A DNA stretch of 64,000 nt, from contig NZ_RRCN01000001.1 of NCBI RefSeq assembly GCF_003863965.1, forward strand, positions 1,103,042 to 1,167,041, given 5' to 3'. Made by a program: the position numbers and the translations under genes. Below the pieces are notes generated by a model that ran no database searches, was not told where the DNA came from, and saw only the letters and a list, made by a program, of their open reading frames with translations. This DNA is from Paenibacillus oralis (GTDB taxonomy: Bacteria > Bacillota > Bacilli > Paenibacillales > Paenibacillaceae). Position 1 is the stretch's first letter, and each line of letters begins with the position of its first letter. This document shows positions 50,928 to 61,619 of the stretch, piece by piece.

Positions 50928-52131
50928 TGCGGAGCCGATCCTCCCTTACGCCAAGCGAATTGATCAATTCGCCGGTATTTTCCAGATGCACATGGGAGTG
51001 CACGCGAACTTTGATCTCCGGAAGCATATCGTTCCAGCGGTTATGGACTTTTTCCCATTCCGACGGGTAGGTGTTATGGAAGGTGTTGCCCAGCCCGAAT
51101 ACGTCCGAACGGTACTCCTTCAGCAGTTTGTCCGCCACCTCGTGAACGCCTTCCGCTACAAAGTCATTGCATTGCTTTTCCAATTTGCCCATCATGGTGG
51201 ATTCCAGGTTCGCGTTCGACGTATTTTCCACGAGCAGCCCTTTCGCCTGGATATAGATGTCCGCTGTAATTTGGGAGTTTTTCAGGCGGGTCCGGATCCT
51301 GGTATTCGTTTCGTTAAGGCTGATACTGATCATTTGGTTGGGTCCGCCGCCTGCATACGGAACGCTGACTTTGGGGTTGATCGCTTCGTTCATGGCCAGC
51401 AGCGCCAGCGCTGCTTCCTTCACATCCAAGAAGCCGACCAGTTTGTCTGTGCGAAAGACGCCAAGCCCGTCCAGCCGAACGAGGCTTTGACTGTTGCCGA
51501 CTTTTTCCGGAGCGCTTTCCCCCAGGGTAACGACCGGAATCGCGGGGTCGATCCCTTCCGTCAGCAGTTGATTGGACAGCTTTTGCACGCTCATCGGGGC
51601 CTTCATTCCCGACTTGGCGATTTCCCGAACCATCTCGGAGGGATTCTGTTCAATCGGGGCGTCCGCCCCCAGCACTTTGTAGGCGGGACCGCGAGTAACA
51701 ACAACGTAGGTGGTCAGCCGGTTTTGCGGGAAACGGGCCAAGTTGTCGATCTGTTCGCCGATCCCAGACCGGGCAAACTCCTCGCCGAACAACGTTACCC
51801 GGCGGTGGGAATAGTTGAGCACCCGGGACAAGCTGTTTTGCATCTCCTTATTCGCCACATACATCGTTTCGGCGCTTTTGGACAGCATCAGAAATGTTTT
51901 GCTCCCGGATGTGCCGCCCCCGCCCCCCTCGCTTCCCGCTCCGCCTAATGAACTGGGGAGGGCGATCTGAACCGTTGAACGGATGAGGCCACCTTCCTTA
52001 TCGGTCGAAGACCCGAGCACGAAAGCGATGTCGTTTACTTCAATCCGGTCCCAGCAGCCGGTCAGCACGAAGGGAACCAACACCAACGTCAATAAGAAGC
52101 ATGGCGTTCTTCGGCTCACCTTGCTCACCAT
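50920..52131 (-). CDS. gerAC: Spore germination lipoprotein (GerAC)
   Basis: 403 residues. The signal peptide ends VLTGCWDRIEVND, the lipobox plus the near-invariant WDR motif of GerAC proteins. The body has FGEEFARSGI and the C-terminal WNDMLPEIKVRVH region of the Ger(x)C domain. A Gly/Ser-rich loop (GSEGGGGGTSGS) around residue 65 is unusual. It overlaps gerAA by seven bases. Confidence 0.93.
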   Translation of the reverse strand: MVSKVSRRTPCFLLTLVLVPFVLTGCWDRIEVNDIAFVLGSSTDKEGGLIRSTVQIALPSSLGGAGSEGGGGGTSGSKTFLMLSKSAETMYVANKEMQNSLSRVLNYSHRRVTLFGEEFARSGIGEQIDNLARFPQNRLTTYVVVTRGPAYKVLGADAPIEQNPSEMVREIAKSGMKAPMSVQKLSNQLLTEGIDPAIPVVTLGESAPEKVGNSQSLVRLDGLGVFRTDKLVGFLDVKEAALALLAMNEAINPKVSVPYAGGGPNQMISISLNETNTRIRTRLKNSQITADIYIQAKGLLVENTSNANLESTMMGKLEKQCNDFVAEGVHEVADKLLKEYRSDVFGLGNTFHNTYPSEWEKVHNRWNDMLPEIKVRVHSHVHLENTGELINSLGVREDRLRND

Positions 52132-53621
52132 CCCTCGGTGGTATCATTGCCCAGCTGCCGGGTTTTGCCGATTCTCCGGAGATTGTCCGGGGCATCGGCA
52201 GGCGGCCGTTTTTTCATTTTCCATATTGGGACGCGGCTGAAGATATCCTTCATGTCGTCGGGCCGGTAAGGAGCGACCCCGGCCATATATGGAACACCAA
52301 ACGATTTTAATTGCGTCAGGTGCACGATAACCCAGACCATGCCGATCACAATGCCAAACAATCCGAAAATGCCGGCCAATATCATGATCGGAAAGCGGAG
52401 CATGCGGATGGTGACAGCCAAGCTGAACCGCGGAATCGTAAATGAGGCGATGCCGGTGAGCGACACCACGATGACCATCGGAGCCGAGACGATCCCGGCC
52501 TGCACCGCGGCTTGGCCGATGACCAGCGCCCCTAATATGCTGACGGCTTGTCCCACGGTTTTCGGCAGCCGAATTCCGGCTTCGCGCAGCGCTTCAAACG
52601 AAATTTCCATAATGAAGGCCTCGACCAGAGCGGGAAACGGGATCGCTTCCCGGGCGGCGGCAACGCTCAGAATGAGCGTCGACGGCAGCATATCCTGATG
52701 AAACGTCGTCACGGCGATGTACAATGCCGGCAGAAACAGGGCTACGCACAGGAAAAAAATACGGATCCAGCGGATCATATTGCTGATAAAAAACCGCTCG
52801 TAATAGTCCTCGCTGGCCTGCAGCATCTGCCACAGAGTAACCGGAGCGATCAGCGCAAACGGCGTACCGTCCACGAAGATCGCCACTCTGCCCTCCAGGA
52901 GCTGGGCGGCTACGGTATCCGGCCTTTCCGTATACTGCAATTGGGGAAACGGCGACGACGGATTATCTTCGATCCATTCCTCGATATATCCCGTCTCCAG
53001 GATCCCATCGATATCAATCGCCTCGAGCCGCTTCTTCACATCGTTAATCAACTGGTCTTCGGCGATGTTTTCGATATACGCCATGGCTACATCCGTCTTT
53101 GTCACCTTGCCGATCACCATGTCGATCAGCTTCAGCTTCTCCGTCTTGATTTTGAAGCGGATCAGCGCGGTATTGATCCGCAGCGATTCGGTGAAGCCTT
53201 CGCGCGGTCCGCGAATCACCGCCTCGGTCTGCGGCTCCTGAACGCTCCGGCGCGAACCGCCCTTCGCGTTGAACAGGAGCGCCTCATCCATCCCTTGAAT
53301 AAAAACGACCACATTCGACGTCAGCACGGCATTAATGACTTTTTCCCAGTCGGAGCTCGCATCGGTTTGGCTGATGGAAACCCGTTTAAACGAAAGGGGG
53401 TATGGATTGTCCGGCAAGGCGCCGGCCAGCCCCTGGATGACGGGACGAAGAATATGCTCCTGCACGTCCTCCACTTTGATAATCCCTTCGATGTAAACGA
53501 GCAGTCCCTTAATGTAATCCGTTAACTGGACCTCGCGGTAAATGACGTCCGAGCAGTCCTGAAATACTTTTTTGACGGTTTTCGTGTTTTTCGCCAGATC
53601 GCGGCTGACTTTCTCCTTCAC
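52125..53621 (-). CDS. gerAA: Spore germination protein GerAA
   Basis: 498 residues from GTG at 53621 after GGGAG; the longer frame upstream lacks a start signal. A large hydrophilic N-terminal domain (residues 1-290) with YVEGI/YIENIAEDQLI-type segments precedes five or six C-terminal spans with FPALVEAFIMEISFEALREAGIRLP split over two helices. It is the first gene of a gerAA-gerAC-small protein-gerAB operon, an order different from the classical A-B-C. Confidence 0.93.
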   Translation of the reverse strand: MKEKVSRDLAKNTKTVKKVFQDCSDVIYREVQLTDYIKGLLVYIEGIIKVEDVQEHILRPVIQGLAGALPDNPYPLSFKRVSISQTDASSDWEKVINAVLTSNVVVFIQGMDEALLFNAKGGSRRSVQEPQTEAVIRGPREGFTESLRINTALIRFKIKTEKLKLIDMVIGKVTKTDVAMAYIENIAEDQLINDVKKRLEAIDIDGILETGYIEEWIEDNPSSPFPQLQYTERPDTVAAQLLEGRVAIFVDGTPFALIAPVTLWQMLQASEDYYERFFISNMIRWIRIFFLCVALFLPALYIAVTTFHQDMLPSTLILSVAAAREAIPFPALVEAFIMEISFEALREAGIRLPKTVGQAVSILGALVIGQAAVQAGIVSAPMVIVVSLTGIASFTIPRFSLAVTIRMLRFPIMILAGIFGLFGIVIGMVWVIVHLTQLKSFGVPYMAGVAPYRPDDMKDIFSRVPIWKMKKRPPADAPDNLRRIGKTRQLGNDTTEGW

Positions 53622-53780
53622 TGCAACACCACTCCCTGCGGTCAACTGTTCATCGTTAACAAGATGTAGAATGTACCATTCTGGGAATATTATGTAGCCG
53701 CAGGAAAAGAAAAAAAGTTGCCCGATAGGTTGGCATGACCTATTGGACAACTTTTAACGCGGTATTCAAAAATTAGTGCA

Positions 53781-54052
53781 AGTTCAAAAAGTCAGGTTTT
53801 CAGCACCGAAGTGTATGCTTTCGAAGTGCGTTTTTTCAAAACGCTAAGCGTATGCTTGGCCCGGCTGAATTCAAGATTCGATGCCGAATAAGCTCCATAG
53901 CATTACTTCGTGATAAGAAAAACATCTATCGATGTACATTCTAGGAAGCCAGACCGCGTTTAGCGGTTGTTTTTCTTGCGATATAAGGAAGCTGAGGCTC
54001 CGACGTCCATTCTTTCTTATATCTTCAAAAGATGACTTTTTGAACTACCTCT
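53781..54052. mobile_element. MITE-like element, second copy with inserted DNA
   Basis: Ends AGTTCAAAAAGTCA and TGACTTTTTGAACTACCTCT match the element at 25481-25660 in inverted orientation. This copy is about 90 bp longer internally. Its right end overlaps the stop codon of the chemoreceptor gene. 53622-53780 holds only the ger upstream region and a CCGATAGGTTGG...CCTATTGG hairpin. Confidence 0.65.
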
Positions 54053-55301
54053 ATTGTTTTCGGACGGTAAACTTGTCCAACTGCCCCTTAAGCTGTTCCG
54101 CCATCCGGGTCAAATCGGCGGAAGAAGAGGCAACTTCCTCGATAGAGGCCAGCTGCTGTTCGGCGGCTGCCGAAATCGTCTGCGTATTTCCGGCCGCTTC
54201 CTCGGAAATGAGCCGGATGTCCTTGATCGATTCCGTGACTTTGCCGGCCCCCAACGCCAGTTCCTTGGCGGCTCCGGCCACGCCTTCCATCTTCGCGGCG
54301 GCGCCGCGAACCGCTTTACGGATCCGCGAGAAGGAGCGCCCGGAGGTGTCGACGGCGATGATTCCTTCCTCGACCCCCTGCTTGGCGTTCTCCATTGATT
54401 GAACCGCACGCTCCATTTCACCCTGAATGCCGGCGATCAGCTCCGCGATCTGCTGGGCCGATTGCTCCGAACCTTCGGCCAGCTTCCGCACTTCGGAGGC
54501 GACAACCGCGAATCCCCGCCCCTCTTCTCCGGCCCGAGCCGCTTCGATCGAGGCGTTCAGCGCCAGCAAATTCGTCTGCTGGGCAATTCCGGCTATGACC
54601 TCTACGATTCCCCCGATATTTTGCGTCTGCTCGCCCAGGGTATGAATAACGGACCCTAGTTGTTCAACCGTTTGCTGGATATGCTCGATTTTTTCCACCA
54701 CTCTAAGTACGGAAGCGTTCCCTTCCTCGGCAACACCGTTCGTCTGCTCCATCGTTTCCGTGACCGTCCGGATGTGGTCGGAAATCGTGATCACCTGACG
54801 CGACATTTCCTCCACACCGTCCGCACCGGCTTCGACCTTCTGCAATTGCTGCTCGCTTCCGGTCGCCATCTCCTGAATCGCCACGGTCACGTGCTCAATC
54901 GCCTTGGTCGTTTGCCCCGCTCCGGCCGAAAGCTGCTCCGCCGAAAAGGTAACCTGGTTTGCCGTTTCCCGCACGCTCACGATCATCTCGTTCAGGTTGT
55001 CCACCATGCGCTGAAAATGATTGGCAAGCACCCCGATTTCATCTTTCCGGTTCACGAACTCCACGCGTCTTGTAAGATCCCCTTCGCTAATGCGCTGTGT
55101 CGCTTCGCTCAGCCGGTCCAGCGGAACGGCGATCATCCGGACCGTTACCCAAGCGGCCGCAATGGCCACCGCCACGGAAATTCCGGCGATCAGCAAGGAA
55201 GTGGAATCAAATATGCCCCGTAGCACCTGATCCAACACGCACGGAACGATCGCCGCCAGCACCGTCGTGATCAGCAAGGTTAACCTAACACGCTTTACCA
55301 T
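54051..55301 (-). CDS. Methyl-accepting chemotaxis protein without large sensor domain
   Basis: 416 residues. Two adjacent hydrophobic segments (residues about 8-30 and 37-58) are followed directly by HAMP ([23 protein letters not shown]) and a full signalling domain with the tip [25 protein letters not shown]. There is almost no extracytoplasmic loop, so it may sense membrane or internal signals. Its stop codon lies in a MITE end. Confidence 0.93.
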   Translation of the reverse strand: MVKRVRLTLLITTVLAAIVPCVLDQVLRGIFDSTSLLIAGISVAVAIAAAWVTVRMIAVPLDRLSEATQRISEGDLTRRVEFVNRKDEIGVLANHFQRMVDNLNEMIVSVRETANQVTFSAEQLSAGAGQTTKAIEHVTVAIQEMATGSEQQLQKVEAGADGVEEMSRQVITISDHIRTVTETMEQTNGVAEEGNASVLRVVEKIEHIQQTVEQLGSVIHTLGEQTQNIGGIVEVIAGIAQQTNLLALNASIEAARAGEEGRGFAVVASEVRKLAEGSEQSAQQIAELIAGIQGEMERAVQSMENAKQGVEEGIIAVDTSGRSFSRIRKAVRGAAAKMEGVAGAAKELALGAGKVTESIKDIRLISEEAAGNTQTISAAAEQQLASIEEVASSSADLTRMAEQLKGQLDKFTVRKQ

Positions 55302-55413
55302 AATGAATAGACCCTCTCTCTATCAAAATTTGGTATGTATAAACTGTATTATAGTTTTTCACGGCATTTCCTGCTATGTTAGAAAAACATTTATCGGCCA
55401 ACTTCCTGCGAAC

Positions 55414-55590
55414 TGCAAAAGTGCAGACGATTTTCGCCCGAATGCCCCGAAAGCGGCTCGCCAAGTGTAAAAGTGCAGTTCGTTTCCAGTCGTAAGATAC
55501 TTTTTTATCCAATAACCCCAAATGAGATGTACTTTTGCATTTGAGCCGCCTCAAAACGCCATTTCATGTAAAATGAAATGCATTTTTGCA
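55414..55590. repeat. Four-unit mirrored element, TGCAAAAGTGCA tag (copy 2)
   Basis: Units at 55414, 55466 (direct), 55528 and 55579 (inverted). Spacings 52, 62 and 51 and width 177 bp equal those at 30307-30483. The interval 55302-56179 has no gene but two four-unit elements and a terminator. Confidence 0.85.
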
Positions 55591-55853
55591 TTTGATTCAG
55601 TACGGTCGTCGTTCCTTCCGCATAAGAAAAGCCGAACAATTGCTTCTTGCCCCTTACAAAAGGGTAGAACGATTTAAGAAAAACGCCTGACGGCATCCTT
55701 TATTGACGCTGACTTCTACTTTGGAGCGATTGGAGGGACGGATTCCCATTCCCTCTTCTGTTCTTTGAGTAACCTTCCCCTTCTTTCATGAACCGTAGCG
55801 CCCAAGTACCTCGGCCCTTTCAATCTGTAGTCTACATCCAGTGGACGTTGCTC

Positions 55854-56036
55854 TAACGGACACCAGCGACCTTATCCGCCCATTTCCCGGGTATTTCCCA
55901 GGCTAACGGACACACACGACCCTATTTCGCTCTAAACCAGTTGATCCAGGCCGATTTGAGATAAATAAGGTCTTCTGTGTCCGTTACATTTTGCAAACCT
56001 CCGTTTTTCCTCAAATAACGGCTCTGGTGTCCCTTA
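55854..56036. repeat. Four-unit mirrored element, TAACGGACAC tag
   Basis: Units TAACGG-N13-TATTT at 55854 and 55904 (direct), 55963-55986 and 56013-56036 (inverted). Spacing is 50 bp on both sides and width 183 bp, the same geometry as the TAACGGTTG elements despite a different tag. Confidence 0.8.
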
Positions 56037-56125
56037 GCCCCCAGATTCCCAGATTCCTCTTCTCCCCCTTCTCTACCTGCGCATCGCCCTCTGTCATATC
56101 CGAAATTTTATAAATTCCATAAGGT

Positions 56126-56161
56126 TGAAAAAATCCCGAATCCTCCAAAGGATCCGGGATT
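56126..56161 (-). terminator. Terminator of the deoxynucleoside operon
   Basis: Leftward AATCCCGGATCC-TTTGG-AGGATTCGGGATT followed by TTTTC, about 20 bp after the pdp stop. Confidence 0.85.
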
Positions 56162-56179
56162 GGTCAAACTAAACTTCAA

Positions 56180-57481
56180 TTATTCTGTTACAATGTCATG
56201 CACAAGTACAGGGGCTTCCGCATGATCCGCAATCCGGATGCTGGCGTAAATGTTCTCTACGACATCCTTCACGTCTTCCCGGTTCGCGTGAATAGTCACC
56301 AAGGATTCTCCGGCTTTGACCGGATCGCCGACTTTTTTGTTCAGCATCAGGCCGACGGCAAGATCGATGCCGGATTCCTTCGTAGCCCGGCCCGCGCCAA
56401 GCCACATGGCGGCGGTACCGATCTCATCGGCCACTATTTCCGCCACCACGCCGCCGGTCTTAGCCGGTACTTCGATTTGGTAAGCGGCTTGCGGCAGTTT
56501 CTCGGGATGATCCACGACAGACGGGTCGCCACCCTGATTCGTGATGAATTCCTTGAATTTCTCCAGCGCCTTGCCGCTGCGGATCACTTCTCTCAGCTTC
56601 TCTTCGGCTTCCTCAAGAGATGCGGCTTTGTTCGCCAGGAACACCATTTGGCGGCCAAGGGCGAGACAAAGCTCCTCCAGATCCTTTGGCCCGTTACCCT
56701 TCAGCGTATCGATCGCTTCCTTCACTTCCAGGGCATTGCCGATCGCGTAGCCCAGCGGCTGGCTCATGTCGGAAATGACCGCCATCGTCTTGCGGCCGAC
56801 GTTGTTGCCGATGCGAACCATCGCATGAGCCAGTTCCTTGGCATCCTCGGCCGTTTTCATGAAGGCCCCTGCCCCAGTCTTCACATCGAGCACGATGGCG
56901 TCCGAGCCTGCCGCAATTTTCTTGCTCATGATCGAACTCGCGATGAGCGGAATCGAATTGACGGTGGCCGTGACATCGCGGAGGGCGTAAAGCTTCTTAT
57001 CGGCCGGCGTCAAATTGCCGGACTGGCCTATAACCGCAATTTTATGCCGGTTCACCAGCTCCACAAACTCCTCCTTGCCGATCTCCACGTGGAAACCGGC
57101 GATCGCCTCCAGCTTATCGATCGTCCCTCCGGTATGGCCGAGTCCGCGGCCGGACATCTTCGCGACCGGGATGTCGAGCGCAGCAACGAGCGGCGCCAGC
57201 ACCAGCGTCGTCGTATCGCCTACGCCGCCGGTGGAATGCTTGTCCACCTTCACGCCTTCAATGGCCGACAGGTCGATCGTGTCCCCGGAATTAACGATTG
57301 CCATCGTCAGATCCGCCCGCTCCCGCTCCGTCATATCCCTGAAGTAGATGGCCATGGCCAGGGCGCTGGCCTGGTAATCGGGAATCTCGTCTTTCGTATA
57401 GCCCTCGATAATGAAGTTGATTTCTTCCGTAGTCAATTCCCCGCCGTCGCGTTTTTTCGCAATCAAATCCACCATTCTCAT
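56180..57481 (-). CDS. pdp: Pyrimidine-nucleoside phosphorylase
   Basis: 433 residues from [17 protein letters not shown] (57481), after GAGGAGAG. The phosphate-binding signature [18 protein letters not shown] and [16 protein letters not shown] identify the class II nucleoside phosphorylase. It splits uridine, thymidine and deoxyuridine into base and (deoxy)ribose-1-phosphate, the substrate of DeoB encoded upstream. Confidence 0.95.
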   Translation of the reverse strand: MRMVDLIAKKRDGGELTTEEINFIIEGYTKDEIPDYQASALAMAIYFRDMTERERADLTMAIVNSGDTIDLSAIEGVKVDKHSTGGVGDTTTLVLAPLVAALDIPVAKMSGRGLGHTGGTIDKLEAIAGFHVEIGKEEFVELVNRHKIAVIGQSGNLTPADKKLYALRDVTATVNSIPLIASSIMSKKIAAGSDAIVLDVKTGAGAFMKTAEDAKELAHAMVRIGNNVGRKTMAVISDMSQPLGYAIGNALEVKEAIDTLKGNGPKDLEELCLALGRQMVFLANKAASLEEAEEKLREVIRSGKALEKFKEFITNQGGDPSVVDHPEKLPQAAYQIEVPAKTGGVVAEIVADEIGTAAMWLGAGRATKESGIDLAVGLMLNKKVGDPVKAGESLVTIHANREDVKDVVENIYASIRIADHAEAPVLVHDIVTE

Positions 57482-57514
57482 CGTCTGCTCTCTCCTCGCT
57501 TTTGTTTTATCTAT

Positions 57515-57790
57515 ATAAGTTGAACTATTAATTGTACGGATCAGGGCAGCCGTGTGAAATGTTCTTACGATCGCTGTTGTTCGCGGATTTCTATTGATTC
57601 TATAGATTCCAACAAGGAAAGAAATCTGCTCACAAAGGCGACCAAGCATATGCTTCCGATGTAGCTTTCTTCCAGAAAGCTTTCAGTTTCTTCAGAATCA
57701 TTTCCCCTAGGTTCAATATTCTAAAATATGCACTCTTTTAGAATATTGAACCCTCTTGCCTAACTTCCGCATTTCTTTAGTTCAACTTAT
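57515..57790. mobile_element. MITE-like insertion between deoB and pdp
   Basis: Terminal inverted repeats ATAAGTTGAACTA (57515-57527) and TAGTTCAACTTAT (57778-57790), 13 of 13 matching, bound a 276-bp segment with no ORF. Inside is a perfect 17-bp inverted repeat (57710-57726 with 57736-57752; GGTTCAATATTCTAAAA) around a 9-base loop. It fills the 370-bp gap between two operon genes. Confidence 0.7.
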
Positions 57791-57851
57791 CTACAAGAAA
57801 ACGGCCGTGTCCAGTGCCACTTCCATCAGTCGTTGTTTCCCCAAACCGATT

Positions 57852-59033
57852 TTATTTCAATTCCGTCAAAAAGCTCGTGCCGTGTGCCGGCATCGTAACG
57901 CCGAAATTATCGGCCACCGTCGCCCCGATATCGGCAAACGTCTTGCGGAGCGGCAGCTCTCTGCCGCCTTCCCGGAACCGCGGCGAATAAACGAGAAGCG
58001 GCACATACTCCCGGGTGTGATCCGTCCCCCGATAGGTCGGATCGTTGCCGTGGTCGGCGGTAATGATCAGGAGGTCATCCTCCGTCAGCTTAGCGAACAC
58101 CTCCGGCAGCCGCGCATCGTATTCCTCCAGCGCTTGGCCGTACCCCTGCGGGTTGCGGCGGTGTCCATACAGGGCGTCGAAATCAACGAGATTGATGAAG
58201 CTGAGTCCGGTGAAAGATTCATCCATCGTGGCGGCCAGCTTATCCATCCCGTCCATATTGGAGAGGGTGCGGACCGCCTTGGTTACGCCTTCGCCGTCAT
58301 AGATATCGGATATTTTGCCCAGCGCGATCACGTCGTAACCCGCATCCTTCAGCGCGTTCATCGTAGTCTGGCCGAACGGCTTCAGCGCATAGTCATGGCG
58401 GTTCGCCGTCCGGGTGAAACGTCCCGGCTCCCCGACGAAAGGACGGGCGATGATCCGGCCGAGCATGTACGGATCCTCCAGCGTAATTTCCCGGCAATAC
58501 TCGCAGATTTCGTACAACTCCTTCAGCGGAACGACCTCTTCGTGCGCCGCGATCTGAAGCACGGAATCGGCGGAGGTATAAATGATCAGCGCTCCCGTCT
58601 TCATATGCTCTTCTCCAAGCTCGTCGATAATTTCCGTTCCGCTCGCCGGCTTGTTGCCAATCACTTTGCGGCCGGTCTTTTTCTCGATCCGGGAGATCAG
58701 CTCCTCCGGGAATCCGTCAGGGAATACCCGAAACGGTGTATCAATGCGCAGTCCCATAATCTCCCAGTGGCCGGTCATCGTATCCTTGCCGCTGGACGCC
58801 TCCTGCATCTTGGTATAATAGGCGAGCGGCTTGTCCGCTTTTGGAATTCCTTGAATCTCACGAATGTTGGACAAGCCCAGCTTGGCCATATTCGGCATGT
58901 TCAATCCCCCGCGCTCGCGGGCGATATGTCCTAACGTATCGACGCCAAAGTCGTCAAACTTGGCAGCGTCGGGCGCTTCTCCGATCCCTACCGAATCCAG
59001 CACAATCAAGTGAATTCGTTTAAATTGAGCCAT
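57852..59033 (-). CDS. deoB: Phosphopentomutase
   Basis: 393 residues, full length. [15 protein letters not shown] at the N terminus holds the first metal aspartate, DTMTGHWEI carries the phosphothreonine, and ITADHGNDP and THTRE-like [10 protein letters not shown] are the C-terminal metal site. It interconverts (deoxy)ribose-1- and 5-phosphate, linking pdp to deoC. GGAGCG precedes ATG. Confidence 0.96.
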   Translation of the reverse strand: MAQFKRIHLIVLDSVGIGEAPDAAKFDDFGVDTLGHIARERGGLNMPNMAKLGLSNIREIQGIPKADKPLAYYTKMQEASSGKDTMTGHWEIMGLRIDTPFRVFPDGFPEELISRIEKKTGRKVIGNKPASGTEIIDELGEEHMKTGALIIYTSADSVLQIAAHEEVVPLKELYEICEYCREITLEDPYMLGRIIARPFVGEPGRFTRTANRHDYALKPFGQTTMNALKDAGYDVIALGKISDIYDGEGVTKAVRTLSNMDGMDKLAATMDESFTGLSFINLVDFDALYGHRRNPQGYGQALEEYDARLPEVFAKLTEDDLLIITADHGNDPTYRGTDHTREYVPLLVYSPRFREGGRELPLRKTFADIGATVADNFGVTMPAHGTSFLTELK

Positions 59034-59066
59034 GATTACTTCGCTCCTTAGTCAGGTTTACTGAAA

Positions 59067-60245
59067 TTACAAGAACAAGCCTGCTACCGTAGCGGACAAT
59101 ACGCTGACCATCGTGGCCCCGTAAAGCAGTTTGAGACCGAAACGGGCCACCACGTTGCCCTGCTTCTCATGGAGTCCCTTCACCGCACCGGCAATAATGC
59201 CGATGGACGAGAAATTGGCGAACGATACAAGGAATATCGATACGATGCCGGTCGTACGTACGGAAAGCGCGGTATGTTTGCCGAGATCCAGCATCGCCAC
59301 AAATTCGTTGGAAACCATTTTCGTCGCCATGATGCTTCCCGCTTCCACCGCTTCCTTCCACGGTACCCCCATGACGAAAGCAAACGGAGCAAAGACATAA
59401 CCCAGAAGCTGCTGGAAGGAAATACCGAAAATGCCGGTAAAAATCCCATTGATCAGCGCGATCAGCGCAACGAAGCCAACCAGCATCGCCGCAACAACAA
59501 CGGCCACTTTGAATCCGTCCATAATGTATTCGCCGAGCATCTCGAAGAACGACTGCTTCTCTTCATCATGCACTTCCAGAATATCTTCTTCTTTCGAAAC
59601 GGAATACGGGTTAAGGATCGAAGCAATAATAAAGCCTCCGAATAAGTTTAACACCAGGGCGGTAACAACATACTTCGGATTAATCATTTGCATGTACGCG
59701 CCGACGATCGACATCGAAACCGTGGACATGGCGGAAGCGCAGAGCGTGTAAAGGCGGTGCTTCGGCAGCATGCCGATTTGCTTTTTCACGGATATGAAGA
59801 CTTCCGATTGCCCCAGAATCGCGGATGCGACCGCGTTGTAGGACTCCAGCTTGCCCATTCCGTTGATTTTGCTGAGCACAAGACCGATATATTTGATAAT
59901 AAAAGGCAGAATCTTGGTGTACTGCAAAATCCCTATGAGAGCGGAGATAAAGATGATCGGGAGGAGAACCGACAGGAAGAAGGTCGTTTGACCTTGATTG
60001 ATGAGACCCCCGAACACAAAGTTGACACCTTCTCCCGCATAGGACAGCAGCTTCTCGAATGTCGAAGCGAAGCCGCCGATGAGGAACTCGCCGACGCTGG
60101 TATTCAGCAAGGCAAAGGCAAGCAGCGCCTGCAGAACGATCATGATAAAAAGCGGCCGGTAGCGGATACTCCGGCGATCGCTGCTTGCCGCATACGTCAG
60201 GCCAAATACGACCAGCACACCCAGAATCGCAATTAAATATCTCAT
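59067..60245 (-). CDS. nupC: Nucleoside:cation symporter (CNT family, NupC)
   Basis: 392 residues from [10 protein letters not shown] (60245), after GGAGG. About ten membrane segments. [21 protein letters not shown] and [16 protein letters not shown] are the CNT family nucleoside- and ion-binding motifs. It imports pyrimidine nucleosides for this operon. Confidence 0.95.
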   Translation of the reverse strand: MRYLIAILGVLVVFGLTYAASSDRRSIRYRPLFIMIVLQALLAFALLNTSVGEFLIGGFASTFEKLLSYAGEGVNFVFGGLINQGQTTFFLSVLLPIIFISALIGILQYTKILPFIIKYIGLVLSKINGMGKLESYNAVASAILGQSEVFISVKKQIGMLPKHRLYTLCASAMSTVSMSIVGAYMQMINPKYVVTALVLNLFGGFIIASILNPYSVSKEEDILEVHDEEKQSFFEMLGEYIMDGFKVAVVVAAMLVGFVALIALINGIFTGIFGISFQQLLGYVFAPFAFVMGVPWKEAVEAGSIMATKMVSNEFVAMLDLGKHTALSVRTTGIVSIFLVSFANFSSIGIIAGAVKGLHEKQGNVVARFGLKLLYGATMVSVLSATVAGLFL

Positions 60246-60330
60246 GATGGTGTTTTCCTCCACAGTGAATGTATTCTAAGCCTCGTCTCTTTAAGCGCTT
60301 ACAACGCGCATATAAGAAGAAAGTCCGGAA

Positions 60331-60726
60331 TTAATTCTTTTTCATATCCTTTGCTTGAAACGCCCCCGGGAGCAGCTGCTCCATCGTCCACTCCTCGGTA
60401 TTCCCTTGCAGGTTCGTCAAATAGATCTTGGTATCCCGGTCGCAAAATTCCGCCAGCACTTGGCGGCAGGCCCCGCAGGGGGACACTGGCCCGTCCGTGC
60501 CGGCGACGACCGCAATCGCTTCAATCCTGCGGCTGCCTTCGGAGACCGCCTTGAAGACGGCCGTCCGCTCCGCGCAGTTGGTTAAACCGAAGGAGGCATT
60601 CTCAATATTGCACCCCAGATAAATTTTCCCGCCGGACAAGAGTGCGGCACCTACCGGAAAGCGGGAATAAGGAGCATAAGCCTGCTTCCGGGCTTCGATA
60701 GCTTGCCTAATCAGCTGCTCTTTCAT
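60331..60726 (-). CDS. cdd: Cytidine deaminase
   Basis: 131 residues. CAERTAVFKA and PCGACRQVLAEF give the zinc ligands and catalytic glutamate; NIENASFGLTNCAE binds the sugar. It turns (deoxy)cytidine into (deoxy)uridine, which Pdp can cleave. GGAGG precedes ATG. Confidence 0.96.
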   Translation of the reverse strand: MKEQLIRQAIEARKQAYAPYSRFPVGAALLSGGKIYLGCNIENASFGLTNCAERTAVFKAVSEGSRRIEAIAVVAGTDGPVSPCGACRQVLAEFCDRDTKIYLTNLQGNTEEWTMEQLLPGAFQAKDMKKN

Positions 60727-60758
60727 CCTTGTTGCCTCCTTGGACTATAGTGTGAAGC

Positions 60759-61424
60759 TTAGTATGAAGCGGTGGATTGGCCGCCTTCCATTATTTTCAC
60801 ACCGGAGCTGGCCCCGATCCGGGTAGCGCCCGCTTCGATCATTCTTAGCATGTCTTCCCGGCTGCGCACGCCTCCGGAGGCCTTGACGCCGGTCCGTTCG
60901 CCGACGGTTCTGCGCATGAGCGCTACGTCCTCCGGTGTCGCCCCGCCCGTGGAGAAGCCTGTCGATGTTTTCACAAAATCAGCGCCGGCCTTGACTGCAA
61001 GCTCACAGGCACGTATTTTCTCTTCATCCGTCAAAAGGCTGGTTTCGATAATGACCTTCACCAGCGCCTTGCCTGCCGCCGCTTCGACAACTGCACGGAT
61101 ATCTTTCTCGACCAGTTCGTTATTCCCGTCTTTAAGGGCTCCGATATGAATGACCATATCAACCTCGGTCGCACCGTTTGCTATCGCGTCCTTTGTTTCA
61201 AACGCTTTGACGGCCGATGTTGAGGCTCCAAGCGGAAATCCGATCACCGTGCACACCTTTACCCCGGTCCCCGACAGCTGCTCGGCCGCATAAGCCACCC
61301 AGACCGGATTGACGCAAACCGAAGCGAACGAGTACTTCTTCGCCTCTTCCGTCAGCTTCGTGATCTCCGCCTTGCTCGCATCTGCCTTTAGCAGCGTATG
61401 GTCGATCATTCCCACTAAATTCAT
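60759..61424 (-). CDS. deoC: Deoxyribose-phosphate aldolase
   Basis: 221 residues from [13 protein letters not shown] (61424). The Schiff-base lysine is in [14 protein letters not shown] and the other active-site lysine in KASGGVR. It splits deoxyribose-5-phosphate to acetaldehyde and glyceraldehyde-3-phosphate. It is the first gene of deoC-cdd-nupC-deoB-pdp, all leftward. Confidence 0.96.
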   Translation of the reverse strand: MNLVGMIDHTLLKADASKAEITKLTEEAKKYSFASVCVNPVWVAYAAEQLSGTGVKVCTVIGFPLGASTSAVKAFETKDAIANGATEVDMVIHIGALKDGNNELVEKDIRAVVEAAAGKALVKVIIETSLLTDEEKIRACELAVKAGADFVKTSTGFSTGGATPEDVALMRRTVGERTGVKASGGVRSREDMLRMIEAGATRIGASSGVKIMEGGQSTASY

Positions 61425-61515
61425 GTTACATCCCACTCCCTTATATCTCTTTCATTCTTCTGCATTTGCACGCAAAAATGCGTTTTCAAATCACTCCATG
61501 GATGACTGCAAAACC

Positions 61516-61566
61516 ATCATAGCACGAGTCTGAACAAATGTAAAATGGTAAATGAAATTATGTTCA
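61516..61566 (-). promoter_or_regulatory. deo operon promoter with DeoR operator
   Basis: TTTACA (61539-61544), 17 bp, TATGAT (61516-61521), leftward. TGAACATAATTTCAT overlaps the -35 upstream side and resembles the B. subtilis DeoR operator ATTGAACAAAATTTCAAT. The inverted half TGTTCA lies in the spacer at 61531-61536, its partner at 61561-61566. Confidence 0.65.
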
Positions 61567-61619
61567 GTCATAACATGGTTAAAATATCGCCATACTTCAT
61601 TCATACGTCGTCCGAACGC

